From Pseudomonas fragi (GTDB taxonomy: Bacteria > Pseudomonadota > Gammaproteobacteria > Pseudomonadales > Pseudomonadaceae): a stretch of 64,000 nt of DNA. The notes under the pieces were generated by a model, which worked only from the letters and a program-made list of their open reading frames with translations, searched no databases and was not told the DNA's origin. The translations under genes and the position numbers were made by a program. Below are positions 37,366-47,235 of this stretch, piece by piece. Numbering within the stretch: position 1 is the first letter of the stretch; the number at the start of each line of letters is the position of its first letter. The stretch is from positions 4,300,501-4,364,500 of the forward strand of contig NZ_LT629783.1 in assembly GCF_900105835.1 (NCBI RefSeq), read 5' to 3'.

Positions 37366-38772
37366 ATGCCAGTCGGCAACCACCAGCCCCACGCAGACAG
37401 CGTGCAAGGCGGCCCACTCAAGCGTGAACTGGGCGAGCGCCATATTCGCCTGATGGCACTTGGCGCCTGTATCGGCGTAGGCCTGTTCCTGGGCTCGGCC
37501 AAGGCTATTGAAATGGCCGGCCCGGCCATCATGCTGTCCTATATCATCGGTGGCCTGGCCATTTTGGTGATCATGCGCGCACTGGGCGAAATGGCCGTGC
37601 ACAACCCGGTGGCCGGCTCGTTCAGCCGCTACGCCCAGGATTACCTCGGCCCGTTGGCCGGCTTTTTGACCGGCTGGAACTACTGGTTCCTGTGGCTGGT
37701 GACCTGCGTCGCAGAAATTACCGCCGTGGCGGTGTACATGGGCATCTGGTTCCCCGATGTACCGCGCTGGATCTGGGCCCTGGCGGCGCTGATCAGCATG
37801 GGCTCGATTAACCTGATCGCGGTCAAGGCATTTGGCGAGTTCGAGTTCTGGTTTGCCCTGATCAAGATCGTCACCATTATTGCGATGGTGTTCGGCGGTA
37901 TCGGCATTATCGCGTTCGGCTTCGGCAATGACGGCGTCGCGCTGGGTATTTCCAATCTCTGGACCCACGGCGGGTTCTTGCCCAATGGCATCCAGGGCGT
38001 GTTGATGTCCCTGCAGATGGTGATGTTCGCCTACCTCGGCGTGGAGATGATCGGCCTGACTGCAGGCGAAGCCAAGAACCCGCAAAAGACCATCCCGAGT
38101 GCGATCGGCTCGGTGTTCTGGCGCATTTTGCTGTTCTACGTCGGCGCATTGTTCGTGATTCTGTCCATCTACCCGTGGAACGAGATCGGCACTTCGGGCA
38201 GCCCGTTTGTGATGACCTTCGAGCGTCTGGGCATCAAGACCGCGGCCGGCATCATCAACTTTGTGGTGATTACGGCGGCCCTGTCGTCGTGCAACGGCGG
38301 TATTTTCAGCACCGGGCGCATGCTTTACAGCCTGGCGCAAAACGGCCAGGCCCCGGCCAACTTCGCCACCACCGCGAAAAACGGGGTGCCGCGTCAGGCC
38401 TTGCTGCTGTCGATCGCCGTGCTGTTGCTGGGCGTAGTGCTCAACTATATGGCACCGGAGAAGGTGTTTGTGTGGGTGACGGCCATTGCCACTTTCGGCG
38501 CGATCTGGACCTGGCTGATGATCCTGCTGGCGCAACTGCGCTTTCGCAAGAACCTGAGCCCGCAGGAAGCCGCAGCCCTGAAATACCGTATGTGGCTATA
38601 CCCGTATAGCTCCTACGCGGCACTGGGGTTCTTGCTGATGGTGGTAGGTCTGATGGCCTACTTCGAGGAAACCCGAATCGCACTGTTTGTGGGGCCGGCC
38701 TTCCTGATCCTGCTGACCGTGCTGTTCTACGTTTTCAAGCTGCAGCCTACGCAGCGCACGCAGACCAACTGA
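37366..38772 (+). CDS. Amino acid permease (AAT family, ProY/AroP-like)
   Basis: A 468-aa APC-superfamily transporter with 12 predicted helices. It opens LKRELGERHIRLMALGACIGVGLFLGSAKAIEMAGPA-like, the substrate-site motif of helix 1 being GACIGVGLF, and has VHNPVAGSFSRYAQDY after helix 3. It is closest in character to the ProY/AroP/CycA branch; the actual amino acid cannot be read from sequence. Confidence 0.88.
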   Translation: MPVGNHQPHADSVQGGPLKRELGERHIRLMALGACIGVGLFLGSAKAIEMAGPAIMLSYIIGGLAILVIMRALGEMAVHNPVAGSFSRYAQDYLGPLAGFLTGWNYWFLWLVTCVAEITAVAVYMGIWFPDVPRWIWALAALISMGSINLIAVKAFGEFEFWFALIKIVTIIAMVFGGIGIIAFGFGNDGVALGISNLWTHGGFLPNGIQGVLMSLQMVMFAYLGVEMIGLTAGEAKNPQKTIPSAIGSVFWRILLFYVGALFVILSIYPWNEIGTSGSPFVMTFERLGIKTAAGIINFVVITAALSSCNGGIFSTGRMLYSLAQNGQAPANFATTAKNGVPRQALLLSIAVLLLGVVLNYMAPEKVFVWVTAIATFGAIWTWLMILLAQLRFRKNLSPQEAAALKYRMWLYPYSSYAALGFLLMVVGLMAYFEETRIALFVGPAFLILLTVLFYVFKLQPTQRTQTN

Positions 38773-38776
38773 CAAG

Positions 38777-38862
38777 GCGGGAGCGGGCTTGCTCGCGATA
38801 AAGACACCGCGGTGGGGCAGACCCACCGCGGCGTTAACATCGCGAGCAAGCCCGCTCCCACA
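38777..38862. repeat. REP pair
   Basis: GCGGGAGCGGGCTTGCTCGC direct and GCGAGCAAGCCCGCTCCCAC inverted, with a strong inner stem CCGCGGTGGG/CCCACCGCGG. It lies between the permease and the converging OpgC-type gene and probably acts as a terminator for both. Confidence 0.92.
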
Positions 38863-38872
38863 ACAGCTATCG

Positions 38873-39973
38873 CTATTTGCGGTTCAGATGCTTGTTCCAG
38901 TCCAGCCAGGCCGCCAGTACGGCCATGATCCCGACGCCCATCAGGGCGCTGAACACTTGCATCACCAACCTGTCACCGCCCAGTGCATTGAGCATGTCGG
39001 CCAGCGGTGCCAGGATCACCCCCAGGCAGAACACTTCCAGCGAATACCGACCCATGCGGCAAGCCTGGCGGGCAAACCAGTTGTTTAGCCAGTCGCCGTG
39101 GGGCACCACCTTGGCCACGACATAGGCCAGCGCCAGAAAATGCAGCAAGCGCACCGGGGACAGGTTGGTCTTGCTGATCGGGTACAGGTGTTCGCCCAGC
39201 CATAGCGGCATGATGGCATCGTGAAGTTGCGGCCATCGCCATGACAACGCCAGCAATCCGGTGATCAGTAGATAAACCGTGGCCCCCACAAACAGCGGCT
39301 GGCGCCATAACGGCCGGCTTGCAGGTGCATTGCTGCGCTGCGCATGGAGCGCCGCCGCTCCGCCCAGAATAAACAGGAACTGCCAGGCCATCGGGTTGAA
39401 AAACCACACCCCGCCTTCCTGCGCGGCCAGGTTCCACACCGGCGCCAGCAAGTACAGGGCCAGGGACACGGCAACCACATAGCCAGCTTTGCGCAGCAGC
39501 ATCGGCAGCACCAGCGGCAGGCCGAGCAACAGCACGATATACAGCGGCAGCGGGTCCATCAGGTTGGGTTTGAAGCGCAGCAGCAGTTCGTCGGTGAGCG
39601 CCTGTTGCGGGTTGCTCAGGAAGTACTGCAAGCCCATTTCCTGCACCAGGTCACGGGTTTCGACGTGGCTGTTGGCAAAAAACACGATGCCCATCAGCAC
39701 CGCGAGCAGGAAGATATGCACCACATACAGCACCCAGGCGCGGCGCAGGATTTTTACGCTGGCAAGCAGGAAACCGTCGCGCCGGGCGATTTTGCCGTAG
39801 GCCAGCACGGCGGCATAACCGGCCAGAAACACAAAGATCTCCGCCGCATCACTGAGGCCGAAATTGCGCACGGTCAATTCGGCCAGCGGGTTGTGCGGGA
39901 TGTGGTCCCAGAGAATAAAAATCAGCGCCAGCCCGCGAAAAAAATCAATGCGCTGGTCGCGTCCGGTCTGCAT
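38873..39973 (-). CDS. OpgC-type membrane acyltransferase
   Basis: A 366-aa membrane protein with about ten helices, from the ATG at 39973. It starts RDQRIDFFRGLALIFILWDHI, the OpgC/acyltransferase-3 signature with conserved Arg and His, and has FGLSDAAEIFVFLAGYAA and YSLEVFCLGVILA. In Rhodobacter, OpgC succinylates periplasmic glucans; here the substrate is inferred only from family. No opgG/H is in the window. Confidence 0.87.
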   Translation of the reverse strand: MQTGRDQRIDFFRGLALIFILWDHIPHNPLAELTVRNFGLSDAAEIFVFLAGYAAVLAYGKIARRDGFLLASVKILRRAWVLYVVHIFLLAVLMGIVFFANSHVETRDLVQEMGLQYFLSNPQQALTDELLLRFKPNLMDPLPLYIVLLLGLPLVLPMLLRKAGYVVAVSLALYLLAPVWNLAAQEGGVWFFNPMAWQFLFILGGAAALHAQRSNAPASRPLWRQPLFVGATVYLLITGLLALSWRWPQLHDAIMPLWLGEHLYPISKTNLSPVRLLHFLALAYVVAKVVPHGDWLNNWFARQACRMGRYSLEVFCLGVILAPLADMLNALGGDRLVMQVFSALMGVGIMAVLAAWLDWNKHLNRK

Positions 39974-40108
39974 CACGGCGAGTACTCAAACAAGAGGTTT
40001 AATTAAGACCGAATGGCGCAGCAGAGGTTGCGCGCCGGGTATCGGCGGCGCGCAGGGTGCGGGTATTGCGGAGCAAATGCAAAGGTTGGCTATTACATAA
40101 TGTCTCAA

Positions 40109-43100
40109 CTACTGCCCGGGGCTGCCCGGCAGGGCTTTGCGCTCCAGAATCCGCTGGGTGATCAGCTCCAGGGTGCGCCTTTTCATGCGTTCTATCTGGA
40201 CAAGTTCTTGCTGGTAGGTGGCTTCGGTCATGGGTTGGCCGGTGAAGACCTGCTGCTCATCGATATCCAGCGTGCGGGCCAGGGCCTGAAGCTCGCCCTG
40301 CAGGCGCTCGCGGGCCAGGGTATCGGTGCTGTCGTGGCTGTCTGCCCAGGCTTGCTGTTTTTCCTGCAGGGTCTCGATGTTTTCATAGCGCTGCGTGTAG
40401 GGCGTGTTATCACGCTGGATCTCGTCGTTGTAGGCTGATTCCAGATAGTCACGCCAGGTGCCTTCCTGCACCAGTTTATTGGCCAGGTAGCCGGGCCGGG
40501 ATTCATTGTTGAGCACAATCTGGCAGGCCTCTTCGACCTGTTGCGCCGAGGTCCTGGCCTGGGCACGGAACTGCATATGGCTCGGCTGCCAGGGCAGCTC
40601 AAGGCGTTGCCCCAGATCGACCTGATAGATCAGTTGCACTTCGAGCAGGTCGGGCTTGAGCCGCGACCGCTGCGCCGGTGTCAGCTCGGGGTTGGCCAGG
40701 GCTTCGTGGTAGGCCAGGGTCTGCAGATCGAACTGGCTGCGGGCGATGTCATCCAGCTCCAGCAGGCGCACCCGGCCTTTCATGAGTTTCAACAATGCAG
40801 CCTCCCTGGCTGCGCCCTGCAATGATTCGGCTTCTCGCAGCAGCAGCTTGAAACCGAAGCGGCTGAATACCGTGGAGGCGCGGTCAACGCAGTTGTCATG
40901 CTGGGTGGCGCCGACAAACAGCTCTTCGCGAAATTCCTCGTCCCGGGCAGCTTCGAGGATGCGCCAGACCTTGTCGGTCAGTACCTGGCGGTCATGGACA
41001 AAATCGGCACTGGCCACCAGATCATTGATCACCCTGAAAAACGGCGTGTGGCAGGGGCTGGCTTGCAGTGCATGCCACAGTTGCGTCCTGGCTGCGCGCT
41101 GGGGTGCAGGCAAATCGATGCTCAGCCAGTTGTTCACCGGTTGTGCCACAGGCGCGCCGTGGTCGCGTATCTCCCGGGGCAGGCCCAGGCGCTCGCGCAG
41201 TTCGTCCACCCGCTCGGCGCTGCTGGCCTGCAGCGGATTATCGTGCAGCCGGGTACCTGCCAGGCGCTCGCGGGGCATTGTGTAAAAGCCGTCGGGCAGC
41301 GCGACAATGGCGTTTCCGCGCAGGTCCAGCGAGTTGAGTTGCGCCAGTTGCTCAAGCCCCGCAGGCCATTGCGAGAGCCCGGTGTCGCGCAGGTTGAGGC
41401 TGCGCAGTTGGGCGAAACGGGTGAAGTCCGGAACCGCGGTCAGGGTGTTGCGGCTCAGGTCGATCACATTAAGCTGGGTCATTTCACCCAGCCTGGCAGC
41501 GACCCGGGGCGTCAGGCGCAAACGGTTGTTGCCCAGATGCAGTTGCTGCAGGTGTTCCAGGTCGAACAGGGTTTCGGGGAGCTGGCGCAGGTACGCCGAC
41601 TCAAGGCGCAACACTTTCAGGTTCGGGAAGTGGCTGAGGAATGCGCCAATGCTGGCGTCCAGATATACGTTGCTGATGTGCAGCGAGGTGACATGGCTGA
41701 AATCGGCGCTCAGGGCGGGCAGCCGGCCCAGATTGAAACCGCTGAGGTTGAGTGCGTAATCCACGGATAACTGGCCGCCCTCGACAGAGCGCCGCCAGCA
41801 TTTCATCAGTTTTTGTGCCACCCGCTCCTTGTCGCGAATATGCACGGGGCGCGAGTGGCCCTCGGATACCCGGATCAGCTCCAGGGGCTCGGCGATCCAT
41901 TGCCTGAGCAGGCCGATCTGGGTTTTGTACTCAAGGTTGAGTGCTTCTAGGCGCGCGATGCCAGCGCGGCTGTTGAGGTTTTCAAGGCCCAGAAAGTCCT
42001 CCACCACTTGGGGGTGGTGCATGGGAAACATTTTTTGCAGCAGGTAGCGGATCCTGCGCGGCTTCGATTGCAGGCAGCCGATGGGCGCGCGGGCACACAG
42101 CCGGGCTTCGCGGGCAAAGGGCGGATAACCCGGGCGGCCCTGGGCCAGGCGCAAAGGCGAGGGGCCACGGGGTTCGGGCATGCCCAGCAGGGCTCGGAGC
42201 GCCTGGCGATTGGCGGGCCGTTGCAACAGCGCATCCTTGAGCGCCCGGCCCTGGCCGGTATGGGGGAAGCCCAGCGCTGCCCGTTCCGGGTCCGGCAAGG
42301 CATGCAGCACCGAGGCGTAGATATCGTCCAGCCCGTGCAGCATCTGCTCGTGGCCGTTGTAGGTCTGGTAGTGGCTGCCCTGCTTGACCAGCACTTTGCG
42401 GATCGGTGCATCCTGCGCACCGATGTGATCCAGCAAGAGGCCGCCCGGGGTGTGCTCGCGGATCTCGATCCGGGTGTTTGCCGGCCACCCGGGCATGCGC
42501 TCCAGGCTGTGCATGATCAGCTTCTGGGTATCCGGGCTGATGCCGTAATCAAAAAACCAGCCGTCATAGGCGTGGGCCAGGCGGGCCTGGTCGACCAGAC
42601 GCCGGGCTTCTTCGGCCAGCCGCAACGGAATGCCGACGCCCTCCTGCAAGGCTTCGCGCTCGGCCGAGGTGGCGGCATCGATTATTTCCCTGGCTGCTGG
42701 GGCGGGCAGGTTCGGCCAGGCCGTGGTCAGTTGCCTGGCCAGCGGGTCGTGGCTGCGGTTGGCCCTGGCATAGTGGGCACTGAACAGTTGCTCGCGCTGC
42801 TGCCGGGCACGCCGGGCAATCTTGCTGCCGAGTTTTTGCGCCTTTTGCGCCAGGGTATCGGCAAAATCACGGCCAATCAGTGCCTCTACCTCGTGTTCGT
42901 CCAGGGCCAGGAGCACTGTCTGCAGCAGCTCGCCGCGCTGGACCTGGCTGTCGAGCACCTGAATCACCGGCACCTTGGCCGTGCCGCCATTACCGTATTC
43001 GATGATGGTCCGGCCCTCGCTGTCCAGGCAGCGCAAGGCCTTGGACGCGGGCCAGAACTCGACATCCACCAGCACTTGCAGTTGCAGCAACGGGTCGGCG

Positions 43101-45100
43101 GAGCCATCGTGGGCCTGCATTTTGTCGATAAAGATGTCCAGGTCGCGGTTGACCCTGAAGCGGTTGATTCCGTCGGCCAGCAAGCCGGGCGGCGGTTCCA
43201 GTTCGCTGTGGGTGCGGCGCAGGTGCGACAGGTCAGTGTCGCTGGCAAACAGCAGGGCATGCGCCTGTTCGTCGCTCAGGCCGTGCAGAGCCGGGTCCAG
43301 GCGACGGACAAAGCTGGTGTCGGGCCATTGTGCGAGTTCTTCGGCTTCATGGATCCAGGCTCCGTGGCCGTTGGTAGCGATATGCGGCGCATAGTGGCCT
43401 GGGTCGGTAGGGTGTGGCAGGCGCCAGCGGCTGTCTGCGGTCTTTTGCACCTTGTAGTGCTTGCCTTCGAGCGCCAGCCAGGATTCGCCGTTGCGGGTCA
43501 GCAGGCCCATTGCATCGGCACTGGCTGATGGTTCGAAGTGGATAGCGCTTTCAAAAGGCCCGAGGTCAGGCTTCCACAGATGTTTACGGCCATCCGCCAA
43601 CTCGATTAACTGCAGTTCCTCGACAAACGGCGACACCGTCACCGGCGCCGGCCGGGGCACACCGCTGGCCAGCTTGCCCGCTGCTGCGGTAAAGGCCAGG
43701 TTCAACAGCACGTCCTTTGTGTAGCCCCAGGCCAGGCCTTTTTCCGATTGTTCCCAGGCTTCGATGCCGTGATAAATCTCGGTCATCATTTGCGCCGCAA
43801 AAACCACCATCATCACCTCGCCGAGCCCTGGCACAAACAACGCCTCGATATTGAGGATGTTGAGGGCGGCATCCAGATAGTGCTCCAGCCGGTCGAGCAG
43901 CGTCAGGCGATTGATCTGCGCGGTGGGCACGGCGAGAAATTGCGCATCGGCCAGTAACTGGCGACACCTGCGCTCATGCAGGTGCTGGAACAGGCTGCCC
44001 TGGATCGGCGAGGGTTGCATATAGAACGGGTCAGCGGCCAGTTCCCGGAACCCTGCATCAAGGCGTTTTTTCAACGCCAGTTTTTGCGCCTGGGGCGCCA
44101 GATGGAGAAAGAACTGCCGATAACCGTCCAGTTGCATTTTTGCCTTCAGATCGGCGCCGGCGGCACGCAGGGACGCGTATTGCTTGACGCAACTGACGGG
44201 ATCGCCGGGGATATACACCACACAGCGCGGATCCTCTTCAAGTGCAGGGGCGTGCAGAATGACCAGGGCGTTCAATTCAATGGCGTCCAGGGTCATGGAC
44301 TCAAAGGCCAGCGCCCGGCCATTGAACAGTGCGCCTTCATTGCCCCGGCAATAATCAACCAATGTGGCGTGGGTGCTGGCAGTTATATGGTTTTTCATCA
44401 GTGCAATATCGGCCTGCACCCGCAGCGTATTGCGTTCATGTTGAATGAATAGTTGGTCCAGCCGGTACTTATCCACGACCCTGGGCGGGCTGAAGATGGA
44501 TTCCAGGTGCTGCTGGTAGCGCCCGCCGATATCCAGCCTGCGGCACAGGCTGGCAAAGGCCGTGGGCTCGATGGCCAGGGTTCTGGGCAGCGGGTCGCGA
44601 AAGCTGCTGGATTGATGGCTCCACAGGTACGAACCCCGGGGGATGCCGCCGGGGCTGGCCTGCTCCTGCGCAAAGTTGTGCAAGGCCGCCTGCAGCAAGG
44701 TCAGGGTGTCTGTGCGCTCTACCTCGTCGGTAAAGGCATTGAGGGTGGTAAGGCCGATGACGTTCTGCCTGACGTTGCAGGCGATGCCGAATTCCTTGAG
44801 CAGTGCCTGCTCCAGCAAGGGCACGGCAAATGACTCGACCGAACCGATCTGCTCCAGCACCTTTTGCACCGCTTGCAGGGACTGCTGGCTGAGGGCGCGG
44901 GAGGCATGCAACGCCTGGCGCTGCGCCAATGGTGCGTCGGTATACCAGCCCGGCAGTTGCAACTGATGGCTGCTCAAGCGCCGGGCGAAGTCTGCAGACA
45001 GCGCCGGTAATGTTGCGCTGGAACGGCTGGCTATAAAGTCATGATGAATGCCGAGTTCATGCAAGTTCGCAGCAGACTCGGCCAGTGAGGGTGTGGGCAT
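40109..45100 (-). CDS. Large LRR protein with NEL-type E3 ubiquitin ligase domain (1663 aa)
   Basis: The largest gene of the window. The long N-terminal part (about 1-1050) resembles the DUF6543 region of Pseudomonas toxin-like proteins and holds a hydrophobic stretch near 425-470 (VMMVVFAAQMM; LLNLAFTAAAGKL) that could insert into membrane. Residues about 1115-1290 contain six to eight leucine-rich repeats (NLKVLRLESAYLRQLP; LQQLHLGNNRLRL; LRSLNLRDTGLSQWP). The C-terminal part is a NEL domain like that of IpaH/SspH effectors, with catalytic C1404 in NCVDRA (CxD motif). There is no Sec signal. Probably a host-directed ubiquitin ligase; no secretion system genes lie nearby. Confidence 0.85.
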   Translation of the reverse strand: MPTPSLAESAANLHELGIHHDFIASRSSATLPALSADFARRLSSHQLQLPGWYTDAPLAQRQALHASRALSQQSLQAVQKVLEQIGSVESFAVPLLEQALLKEFGIACNVRQNVIGLTTLNAFTDEVERTDTLTLLQAALHNFAQEQASPGGIPRGSYLWSHQSSSFRDPLPRTLAIEPTAFASLCRRLDIGGRYQQHLESIFSPPRVVDKYRLDQLFIQHERNTLRVQADIALMKNHITASTHATLVDYCRGNEGALFNGRALAFESMTLDAIELNALVILHAPALEEDPRCVVYIPGDPVSCVKQYASLRAAGADLKAKMQLDGYRQFFLHLAPQAQKLALKKRLDAGFRELAADPFYMQPSPIQGSLFQHLHERRCRQLLADAQFLAVPTAQINRLTLLDRLEHYLDAALNILNIEALFVPGLGEVMMVVFAAQMMTEIYHGIEAWEQSEKGLAWGYTKDVLLNLAFTAAAGKLASGVPRPAPVTVSPFVEELQLIELADGRKHLWKPDLGPFESAIHFEPSASADAMGLLTRNGESWLALEGKHYKVQKTADSRWRLPHPTDPGHYAPHIATNGHGAWIHEAEELAQWPDTSFVRRLDPALHGLSDEQAHALLFASDTDLSHLRRTHSELEPPPGLLADGINRFRVNRDLDIFIDKMQAHDGSADPLLQLQVLVDVEFWPASKALRCLDSEGRTIIEYGNGGTAKVPVIQVLDSQVQRGELLQTVLLALDEHEVEALIGRDFADTLAQKAQKLGSKIARRARQQREQLFSAHYARANRSHDPLARQLTTAWPNLPAPAAREIIDAATSAEREALQEGVGIPLRLAEEARRLVDQARLAHAYDGWFFDYGISPDTQKLIMHSLERMPGWPANTRIEIREHTPGGLLLDHIGAQDAPIRKVLVKQGSHYQTYNGHEQMLHGLDDIYASVLHALPDPERAALGFPHTGQGRALKDALLQRPANRQALRALLGMPEPRGPSPLRLAQGRPGYPPFAREARLCARAPIGCLQSKPRRIRYLLQKMFPMHHPQVVEDFLGLENLNSRAGIARLEALNLEYKTQIGLLRQWIAEPLELIRVSEGHSRPVHIRDKERVAQKLMKCWRRSVEGGQLSVDYALNLSGFNLGRLPALSADFSHVTSLHISNVYLDASIGAFLSHFPNLKVLRLESAYLRQLPETLFDLEHLQQLHLGNNRLRLTPRVAARLGEMTQLNVIDLSRNTLTAVPDFTRFAQLRSLNLRDTGLSQWPAGLEQLAQLNSLDLRGNAIVALPDGFYTMPRERLAGTRLHDNPLQASSAERVDELRERLGLPREIRDHGAPVAQPVNNWLSIDLPAPQRAARTQLWHALQASPCHTPFFRVINDLVASADFVHDRQVLTDKVWRILEAARDEEFREELFVGATQHDNCVDRASTVFSRFGFKLLLREAESLQGAAREAALLKLMKGRVRLLELDDIARSQFDLQTLAYHEALANPELTPAQRSRLKPDLLEVQLIYQVDLGQRLELPWQPSHMQFRAQARTSAQQVEEACQIVLNNESRPGYLANKLVQEGTWRDYLESAYNDEIQRDNTPYTQRYENIETLQEKQQAWADSHDSTDTLARERLQGELQALARTLDIDEQQVFTGQPMTEATYQQELVQIERMKRRTLELITQRILERKALPGSPGQ

Positions 45101-45309
45101 GGAATAACATCCTTGAGTTGAATACCAGACTCAGTCTAGAAAGGATGAAGTTGCGCTGAAAGTTCAAAAACTTGATCTAGAAAGAGCAGAAGCAACGGTT
45201 ATTCAAGTGCAAGTATTAGTTATGTAGTGTTGTTGGATCAGTTTAAGGGTGTAAGGCGTTGGCAGGTTGCCTGGCAGCACCGTAGTGCAGCGCTGCCAGG
45301 GGCGGTTTG
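45101..45309. promoter_or_regulatory. Upstream region of the NEL gene, with a repeated TCTAGAAAG
   Basis: TCTAGAAAG occurs at 45135-45143 and 45176-45184, 41 bp apart (about four helical turns), shortly upstream of the NEL gene start at 45100. This AT-richer stretch probably holds the promoter. The repeat may be a binding site or chance. Confidence 0.35.
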
Positions 45310-46929
45310 TCAGGCGGCGGCGATTTCGTTGGCTTCGAAACTGTCCGCCCTGGCCATTTGCCACATGCGCGAATAGAACTCGCCATTCACCTCGCCGGTC
45401 AGCAGCTCACCGGGCTTGAGGAACACATGCAACTGCGAGAACAGTTTGATTTCGGTGGCCGACATGCGTCGCACCAGGTGCTTGGCCTTGAGCTGCGCCG
45501 GGTGTTCCAGGCCTGCCGCCGCGAGCATTTCGGCCAGGGCTTTGAGGGTGTTGCGGTGGAACTGGAACACTCGCTGGGCCTTGTCCGGTACTACCAGGGC
45601 GCGCTGGCGCAAGGTGTCCTGGGTGGCCACGCCGGTGGGGCATTTGTTGGTATGGCAACTCTGCGACTGGATGCAGCCAATGGCGAACATAAAACCGCGG
45701 GCCGAGTTGGCCCAGTCCGCACCGATGGCCAGTACGCTGGCAATATCGAAGGCACTGACAATCTTGCCGCTGGCGCCGAGTTTGATCTTGTCCCGCAGAT
45801 TGAGGCCCACCAGGGTGTTGTGCACGAACAGCAAACCTTCGCGCAGCGGTGCGCCGATATGGTCGGTGAACTCTACTGGCGCTGCGCCGGTGCCGCCTTC
45901 CTTGCCATCAATGACGATAAAATCCGGCAGGATGCCCGTCTCCAGCATGGCCTTGGCAATGCCCATGAACTCCCACGGATGGCCCAGGCAAAACTTGAAG
46001 CCTACGGGTTTGCCACCCGACAGCTCACGCAACTGTGCGATAAATTGCATCAGTTCGATGGGGGTCGAAAATGCGCTGTGGCGCGAAGGCGAAATGCAGT
46101 CTTCGCCCATCGGTACACCGCGGGTTTCGGCGATTTCCTGGGTGACCTTGTGCTTGGGCAAGATGCCACCGTGGCCCGGTTTGGCACCCTGGCTCATCTT
46201 GATTTCGATCATGCGCACTTGCGGGGTGCGGGCCTGGGCGGCAAAGCGCTCAGGGTCGAAACGCCCGTCAGAGGTGCGGCAGCCGAAATAGCCACTGCCC
46301 AGTTCCCAGGTCAGGTCGCCGCCATGTTCGCGGTGATAGGAACTGATACTGCCTTCACCCGTGTCGTGGGCAAAATTACCGAGTTTTGCACCCTGATTCA
46401 GGGCGCGGATCGCGTTGGCACTCAATGAACCAAAGCTCATGGCCGAAATATTGAAAATCGACGCCGAATACGGCTGGCTGCATTGCGGGCCACCGACCAC
46501 CACGCGAAAGCTGGCGGGGTCGGTCAAGGGGGCCGGGCGCATGGAGTGGCCGATAAATTCGAAACCCGGCTGGTACACGTCAACCAGAGTGCCAAAAGGC
46601 TTGTCGGCGCTTTCGTTTTTGGCGCGGGAGTACACCAGCGAGCGTTGTGCCCGTGAGAAGGGTAGCGCGTCGCTGTCAGACTCCAGCAGGTATTGGCGAA
46701 TTTCCGGGCGGACGGCCTCCACCAGATAGCGAATGTTGCCCAGGATCGGGTAGTTGCGGCGTACCGCATGGGGACTTTGCAGCAGGTCGAAAATCCCTAG
46801 CAGGCTCAAGGCCAGAGTGATGGCGGTAAAGGGCCATAACCACTCGTGGTGCATAAAGGGCAGGCTGGCGAGGGTGAAGATGACGCAGAATGCAAAAAAC
46901 GCATAACGGCTTAGCAGTGACAGGCTCAT
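45310..46929 (-). CDS. Membrane-anchored FMN-binding glutamate synthase family protein
   Basis: 539 aa. Two N-terminal hydrophobic helices (FFAFCVIFTLASLPF; WPFTAITLALSLLGIF) precede the FMN-binding synthase domain of glutamate synthase (about 130-460): FGSLSANAIRALNQGA, SQGAKPGHGGILP, DGKEGGTGAAPVEF, and the cysteine cluster CIQSQSCHTNKCPTGVATQD, which usually binds a 3Fe-4S centre. It lacks the amidotransferase and is much shorter than GltB, so it is the stand-alone type common in pseudomonads, of unknown reaction. Confidence 0.9.
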   Translation of the reverse strand: MSLSLLSRYAFFAFCVIFTLASLPFMHHEWLWPFTAITLALSLLGIFDLLQSPHAVRRNYPILGNIRYLVEAVRPEIRQYLLESDSDALPFSRAQRSLVYSRAKNESADKPFGTLVDVYQPGFEFIGHSMRPAPLTDPASFRVVVGGPQCSQPYSASIFNISAMSFGSLSANAIRALNQGAKLGNFAHDTGEGSISSYHREHGGDLTWELGSGYFGCRTSDGRFDPERFAAQARTPQVRMIEIKMSQGAKPGHGGILPKHKVTQEIAETRGVPMGEDCISPSRHSAFSTPIELMQFIAQLRELSGGKPVGFKFCLGHPWEFMGIAKAMLETGILPDFIVIDGKEGGTGAAPVEFTDHIGAPLREGLLFVHNTLVGLNLRDKIKLGASGKIVSAFDIASVLAIGADWANSARGFMFAIGCIQSQSCHTNKCPTGVATQDTLRQRALVVPDKAQRVFQFHRNTLKALAEMLAAAGLEHPAQLKAKHLVRRMSATEIKLFSQLHVFLKPGELLTGEVNGEFYSRMWQMARADSFEANEIAAA

Positions 46930-47235
46930 ACGGTTTCCTGTTTCAGGCGGGTCTGTTCCGTCAGGCGGCGATGCCTGACGTGGTCAAGAACAGAAAAAGG
47001 ACATTGGCACCCTCTCTTCAGGTCGGAGGTTTGCAGGGGGAGTGTTGGTCATGTATCACGCAAATGCCATCTCCCTGTCAGATTATTCATTGAACGGGAT
47101 TTCATCTGTGGCGGCATCCCGACCAAAGTCGGGCACTTCATACAGATGGCTCGGGTAAAAGTGACATCTGTGTATTTTCAGGGGTCTCGGGTCGTGCAAT
47201 CCTTCCAGGCCTTCCTGTTCTGTTGGCCGACATCC
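46930..47235. other. Divergent intergenic region with a stem-loop
   Basis: 306 bp. A perfect hairpin CGTCAGGC (46959-46966)/GCCTGACG (46973-46980) lies about 30 bp before the glutamate synthase-like start, in its 5' leader. The right-hand part could encode an N-terminal extension of the NUDIX gene but looks non-coding. Confidence 0.45.

Noticed and set aside
37081..38535. 484-aa open frame antisense to the amino acid permease
   Set aside because: Low-complexity His/Gln-rich translation typical of the antisense of a membrane protein gene.
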